A stretch of DNA of 9,626 nt from Neisseriaceae bacterium (GTDB lineage: Bacteria; Pseudomonadota; Gammaproteobacteria; Burkholderiales; UBA11063). The stretch spans positions 1 to 9,626 of the forward strand of contig CANEUJ010000059.1 in the NCBI GenBank assembly GCA_947441745.1, given 5' to 3'. Of this stretch, positions 6,316 through 9,626 are shown in pieces. Position 1 is the first letter of the stretch, and each line of letters opens with the position of its first letter. The notes below the pieces were generated by a model that saw only the letters and a list, made by a program, of their open reading frames with translations, was not told the DNA's origin and ran no database searches. The translations under genes and the position numbers were made by a program.

Positions 6316-7362
6316 TTATTTTATTCTATTTAGATATACTCGATTATCAGATATATAATCAAGTGCAATTCCACAACCTTTAGCAACACAAAGTAACGGC
6401 TCATCAGCAATATGTACTTTTAATCCAGTTTCTTCATTAATTAGAGTATCTAGGCCTCGAAGTAAGGCACCGCCACCAGTTAGAGTTATTCCATTATCTA
6501 TTAGATCTGCTGATAATTCAGGCGGAGTTGTTTCAAGTGCATTACGAATAGCTAAAACCATTTGATCAAGCGTATCTTTAAGAGCTTCTCTTAATTCTGA
6601 TGAATTAATAGTTATTTCTTTAGGTAAACCTTGATAGGCATCACGCCCACGAATTACCATTTCTCCAACATCTGAAGTTTTATGAGCAGAACCAATTTGT
6701 TTTTTTATCTCTTCAGAAGTAGAGTCTCCAATAAGTAACCCATGCTTAGAGCGAATATGTGCTGAAATTATTTCATCCACCCTATCCCCAGCAACTTTTA
6801 TCGAATTAGCGTACACAAGCCCACCTAATGAGATAACCCCAACCTCAGTAGTTCCACCACCAATATCAACAACCATTGACGCCTTAGGAGATGCAACAGG
6901 TAGATCAGCACCAATAGCAGCGGCCATTGCTTCTTCTATTAATTCAACTTGACGAGCACCAGCAGCTAGTGCAGCATCTTTAATTGCACGGCGTTCAACT
7001 TGTGTTGAACCACAAGGAACACAGATTACGATAGTTGGCGGAATAGAAAAAAGTTTCTTATTGTTATGTGTTTTTCTGATAAAATATTTAATCATTTGTT
7101 CAGTAACTGTAAAATCAGCAATAACACCATCTTTCATGGGGCGAATTACTTCTATTTGCCCTGGAGTTTTTCCAAGCATAGTTTTTGCTTCATGACCTAC
7201 AGCAATAACTCTTTTGCCATATCCATCACGAGACAAAGCAAGAGCTACCATTGATGGCTCATCTAATATTACACCTTTACCTTTAACATAAACAATTGTA
7301 TTCGCAGTTCCCAAATCAATAGCTACATCACTACTAAAATAACCTAATAATTTTTTTAACAT
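6316..7362 (-). CDS. mreB: MreB, actin-like cell-shape protein
   Basis: It forms membrane-associated, ATP-dependent filaments that direct the wall-elongation machinery. The 348 residues match the usual length (about 347). Seen: an N-terminal amphipathic segment MLKKLLGYF for membrane binding; phosphate-1 loop DLGTANT (16-22); VICVPCGSTQVERRA (112-126); LIEEAMAAAIGA (141-152); phosphate-2 loop DIGGGTTE (166-173); and the adenosine-site TGGGALLRG (295-303). Start ATG 7362 has an AGGA 8 nt upstream (7371-7374). The gene follows tkt by 31 nt and heads the mreBCD-mrdAB cluster. The 31-nt gap contains a short AT palindrome (7378-7390) but is too small for an obvious separate promoter, so mreB is either cotranscribed with tkt or starts from a promoter inside the tkt 3' end. 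Confidence 0.99.
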   Translation of the reverse strand: MLKKLLGYFSSDVAIDLGTANTIVYVKGKGVILDEPSMVALALSRDGYGKRVIAVGHEAKTMLGKTPGQIEVIRPMKDGVIADFTVTEQMIKYFIRKTHNNKKLFSIPPTIVICVPCGSTQVERRAIKDAALAAGARQVELIEEAMAAAIGADLPVASPKASMVVDIGGGTTEVGVISLGGLVYANSIKVAGDRVDEIISAHIRSKHGLLIGDSTSEEIKKQIGSAHKTSDVGEMVIRGRDAYQGLPKEITINSSELREALKDTLDQMVLAIRNALETTPPELSADLIDNGITLTGGGALLRGLDTLINEETGLKVHIADEPLLCVAKGCGIALDYISDNRVYLNRIK

Positions 7363-7393
7363 AACAATAATCCTATAGTAATTTAATTACAAT

Positions 7394-9397
7394 TTAATTC
7401 AATGGTTTAATAAAATCTTTAATTTTATCCAATATATTATCTTCAGTAAATCCAAAATGATTAAACAAATCTTTTGCGGGTGCTGATTCACCAAAAGTAT
7501 CAATACTAATAATTAGCCCATCATTACCAACGTATTTATACCAAGAGTCTGCAACTCCAGCTTCAATAGCAATTTTATACTTAGCATTAGATAATACACT
7601 ATTTTTATATTGGATATTTTGAGTATCAAAAACTGAAGTCGATGGCATAGATACTAGTCTTACCTGTTCACCATCTGCCACTAATTTTGTATACACTTTA
7701 TATGCAAGCTCTACTTCAGAACCAGTTGCTAATATGATTATATCAGGATTATTGGTATTGTTATATAAAATATATCCGCCTTTAGAAATATTATTTGTAG
7801 TTACCTCATCTCTTTGCATATACTGTAGATTTTGTCTTGAGAAAATCAAGCTTGACGGTGTTGTGGTTTGACTAAGTGCTGCCCCCCAAGATACAACCGT
7901 CTCTAGAGTATCACAAGGACGCCACACGTGCATATTTGGGATTAAGCGAATGGTTGCTATTTGTTCAATTGGTTGGTGTGTTGGACCATCTTCACCTAAG
8001 CCAACTGAATCATGAGTATATACAAATATTGGGGCAATCTTCATTAAAGATGCCATTCTAAGAGCATTTCTAGCATATTCAGAAAACATTAAAAAAGTCC
8101 CGCCAAATGGTTTAACCCCATTATGTAAATACATGCCATTTATCATTGCTGACATTCCAAACTCACGAACTCCGTAGCTAATATAGTTACCCATAAAGTT
8201 ATTTTTATCATTAATGGTTTTAGCAAAGCTCCAGCGAGTAAGATTTGATCCAGTTAAATCAGCCGACCCCCCCACTAATTCAGGCAAATATTTTGCAAAA
8301 TATTCAATCGCATTTTGCGAAGCCTTGCGAGTTGCTATTGTTTCAGCTTTTTCACTCACCAATCTAATACCATCTTCTACAATCTTATCCCAGTTTTTTG
8401 GAAGTTCGCGAGAATTGCGACGCTTAAACTCAATGGCTAATTCAGGATATGATTTTTGATAAGTTGCAAATAGTTGATTCCACTTATCTTCGAGTATTTG
8501 ACCTTTAGCCTTACAATCAAACTCTTGATAAACTTCATTAGGTACAACAAATGGCGGATAGTCCCATCCTAGCTCTTGACGCACGAGTTTGATTTCATCT
8601 TCACCTAGAGCAGCACCATGGCTTTCTTCTTTACCAGCCTTGTTGGGTGAACCTTTACCAATTTTAGTTTTACAAATTATGATACTAGGACGTTCATCAT
8701 TTTTTGCGGCTTTTATAGAGTTGTTTATAGCTTTTACGTCATGACCATCTATATTGTCAATTACATGCCAATTATAAGCTTCAAAACGTTTAGCTACATT
8801 TTCGCTAAACCAATCATGAACCTCACCATCAATAGATATTCCGTTATCATCATATAAAGCGATTAATTTCCCAAGTTTGAAAGTACCTGCTAAAGAACAT
8901 ACTTCATGAGAAATACCTTCCATCAAGCAGCCATCTCCCATAAAAACATAGGTATGATGGTTTACAATAGGTAGTCCATCTTTATTAAATTCATCAGCAA
9001 GTATTTTTTCAGCTAGTGCCATCCCAACAGCATTAGCTAACCCCTGACCTAATGGCCCTGTAGTTGTTTCAACTCCATCAGTATAGCCGTATTCTGGGTG
9101 ACCTGGAGTTTTAGAGCCAATTTGGCGAAACTGCTGAAGATCATTAAGAGTTAGATTATAACCAGTTAGATGTAGTAGGCTATATAATAACATTGAGCCA
9201 TGGCCATTACTTAGTACGAAGCGATCGCGATTCACCCAATTTGGATTTTTTGGGTTATGAGACAAGTGATCACGCCAAAGAGCAACCCCAATTTCAGCCA
9301 TACCCATTGGCATCCCTGGATGCCCACTATTTGCTTTTTGAACTGCATCAGCAGAGAGTATACGTATTGCATTAGCTAATAAATCATAATTGGTCAT
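7394..9397 (-). CDS. tkt: Transketolase
   Basis: A thiamine-diphosphate enzyme that moves two-carbon ketol units between sugar phosphates, joining the non-oxidative pentose phosphate pathway to glycolysis; cytosolic. The 667 residues match the bacterial norm (about 663). Seen: SGHPGMPMG with His26; NGHGSML 64-70; GPLGQGLANAVG 114-125; the thiamine-diphosphate/metal motif starting GDG 154-156 and ending NGISIDG with Asn185 and Ile187; ESHG with His260; the catalytic Glu412 in GVREFGMSAMINGM; and GLGEDGPTHQP with the substrate-binding His. Start ATG 9397 gives the normal N-terminus MTNYDLLANAIR; the Shine-Dalgarno is weak (GAAAG). The gene sits just downstream of an IS30-like element and just upstream of mreB. 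Confidence 0.99.
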   Translation of the reverse strand: MTNYDLLANAIRILSADAVQKANSGHPGMPMGMAEIGVALWRDHLSHNPKNPNWVNRDRFVLSNGHGSMLLYSLLHLTGYNLTLNDLQQFRQIGSKTPGHPEYGYTDGVETTTGPLGQGLANAVGMALAEKILADEFNKDGLPIVNHHTYVFMGDGCLMEGISHEVCSLAGTFKLGKLIALYDDNGISIDGEVHDWFSENVAKRFEAYNWHVIDNIDGHDVKAINNSIKAAKNDERPSIIICKTKIGKGSPNKAGKEESHGAALGEDEIKLVRQELGWDYPPFVVPNEVYQEFDCKAKGQILEDKWNQLFATYQKSYPELAIEFKRRNSRELPKNWDKIVEDGIRLVSEKAETIATRKASQNAIEYFAKYLPELVGGSADLTGSNLTRWSFAKTINDKNNFMGNYISYGVREFGMSAMINGMYLHNGVKPFGGTFLMFSEYARNALRMASLMKIAPIFVYTHDSVGLGEDGPTHQPIEQIATIRLIPNMHVWRPCDTLETVVSWGAALSQTTTPSSLIFSRQNLQYMQRDEVTTNNISKGGYILYNNTNNPDIIILATGSEVELAYKVYTKLVADGEQVRLVSMPSTSVFDTQNIQYKNSVLSNAKYKIAIEAGVADSWYKYVGNDGLIISIDTFGESAPAKDLFNHFGFTEDNILDKIKDFIKPLN

Positions 9398-9478
9398 AAG
9401 GAACTTTCGTTAGTAGATTAATTTACATGATTTTATCATAATTCATGTATATTCACTACTGTTTTAAAGTGGTATATT
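9398..9478 (-). promoter_or_regulatory. Short tkt leader between the IS end and tkt
   Basis: These 81 bp should hold whatever promoter serves tkt locally. Possible -10 hexamers on the minus strand are TATGAT and the overlapping TAAAAT (about 9433-9440), but no good -35 lies at the right distance, so I do not assign one. There is a 7-bp inverted repeat TACATGA/TCATGTA (9424-9430 with 9443-9449) and, overlapping it, ATGAT/ATCAT (9427-9431 with 9435-9439), which could be an operator or a leader hairpin. Both are AT-rich and could be chance. Confidence 0.4.
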
Positions 9479-9505
9479 TGTAGATTCAAGCATGAAATGC
9501 AACAG
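9479..9505 (-). repeat. Terminal inverted repeat of an IS30-family element
   Basis: On the plus strand it begins TGTAGATTCAAG and continues to GCAACAG at 9499-9505. This fits the known IS30 terminal repeat, which starts TGTAGATTCAA and has GCAACAG at a similar distance. The outermost base is therefore 9479, and the transposase stop (9486-9488) lies inside the repeat. The partner end and any target duplication are beyond the window. Confidence 0.75.
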
Positions 9506-9626
9506 CCATTTTTTTTCGTTTAGCAATATTTACTGAAATACGTTGCAAATACTTATTTACAACCTCGTTAGGGGTTCTAAATTTAAGTGCTTTTCTTGGT
9601 CTGTTATTTAGGCTGTTTTCAATTTG
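9486..9626 (-). CDS. IS30-family transposase, C-terminal 46 residues (partial)
   Basis: The open frame enters at the window edge and ends at TGA 9486-9488. It contains LNNRPRKALKFRTPNEV, the conserved end of the DDE catalytic domain in IS30-family transposases (usually LNxRPRKxLxxxTPxEV, just after the final catalytic Glu region), and ends MAVAFHA, like the VALxx endings of that family. The Glu three residues into the visible part may be the last acidic residue of the DDE triad, but I cannot confirm this without the upstream sequence. No stop or frameshift appears in the visible part. Confidence 0.85.
   Translation of the reverse strand, partial: QIENSLNNRPRKALKFRTPNEVVNKYLQRISVNIAKRKKMAVAFHA

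Larger units (their letters stand above)
9479..9626 (-). mobile_element. IS30-family insertion sequence, 3' end only (runs off the window)
   Basis: This is the visible 148 bp of an insertion sequence: the terminal inverted repeat plus the transposase C-terminus, transcribed toward tkt. Whether the element is complete cannot be judged from this window. Its inner boundary sits 81 bp upstream of the tkt start, so it may separate tkt from its original upstream sequence. Confidence 0.8.

Noticed and set aside
1..9626. CRISPR arrays, tRNA or rRNA genes
   Set aside because: The only long repeat pair is the 61-bp direct repeat; no regularly spaced repeats, tRNA cloverleaf or rRNA sequence was recognised.

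Overview
The window is AT-rich chromosomal DNA in which every gene I can support reads on the minus strand. Right to left, in the order of transcription, it holds: the end of an IS30-family insertion sequence, tkt (transketolase), the rod-shape (elongasome) cluster mreB-mreC-mreD-mrdA-mrdB, and a two-gene type II restriction-modification (R-M) system. The mreBCD-mrdA-mrdB order and the protein sequences point to a low-GC member of the Beta- or Gammaproteobacteria. I cannot place it more closely by eye.

Region 9479-9626 is the C-terminal end and terminal inverted repeat of an IS30-like element, cut by the window edge. About 80 bp separate it from the start of tkt. Region 2065-7362 is a tightly packed cell-wall elongation operon: MreB filament, MreC and MreD membrane partners, the transpeptidase PBP2 and the glycosyltransferase RodA. 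Its cistrons abut or overlap by 14 nt, so translational coupling is likely.

The accessory part is 126-2080. An M.HhaI-like cytosine-5 methyltransferase gene and a HinP1I-like restriction endonuclease gene (both families act at GCGC) follow mrdB in the same direction. They sit between two 61-bp direct repeats (126-186 and 2020-2080) that differ at one base. The repeat contains the last codons and stop of mrdB, a ribosome binding site inside a small palindrome, and the start codon of the methyltransferase gene. This is the footprint expected of an R-M unit inserted with a long target duplication. The methyltransferase looks intact. The endonuclease gene overlaps it by one base (TGATG) but carries a +1 frameshift after codon 13, so the endonuclease is probably inactive or made only by rare frameshifting.

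Consistent with a GCGC specificity, I find by eye only one GCGC in the whole window (3310-3313, in mrdA) against seven CGCG. Positions 1-125 hold no recognisable gene.
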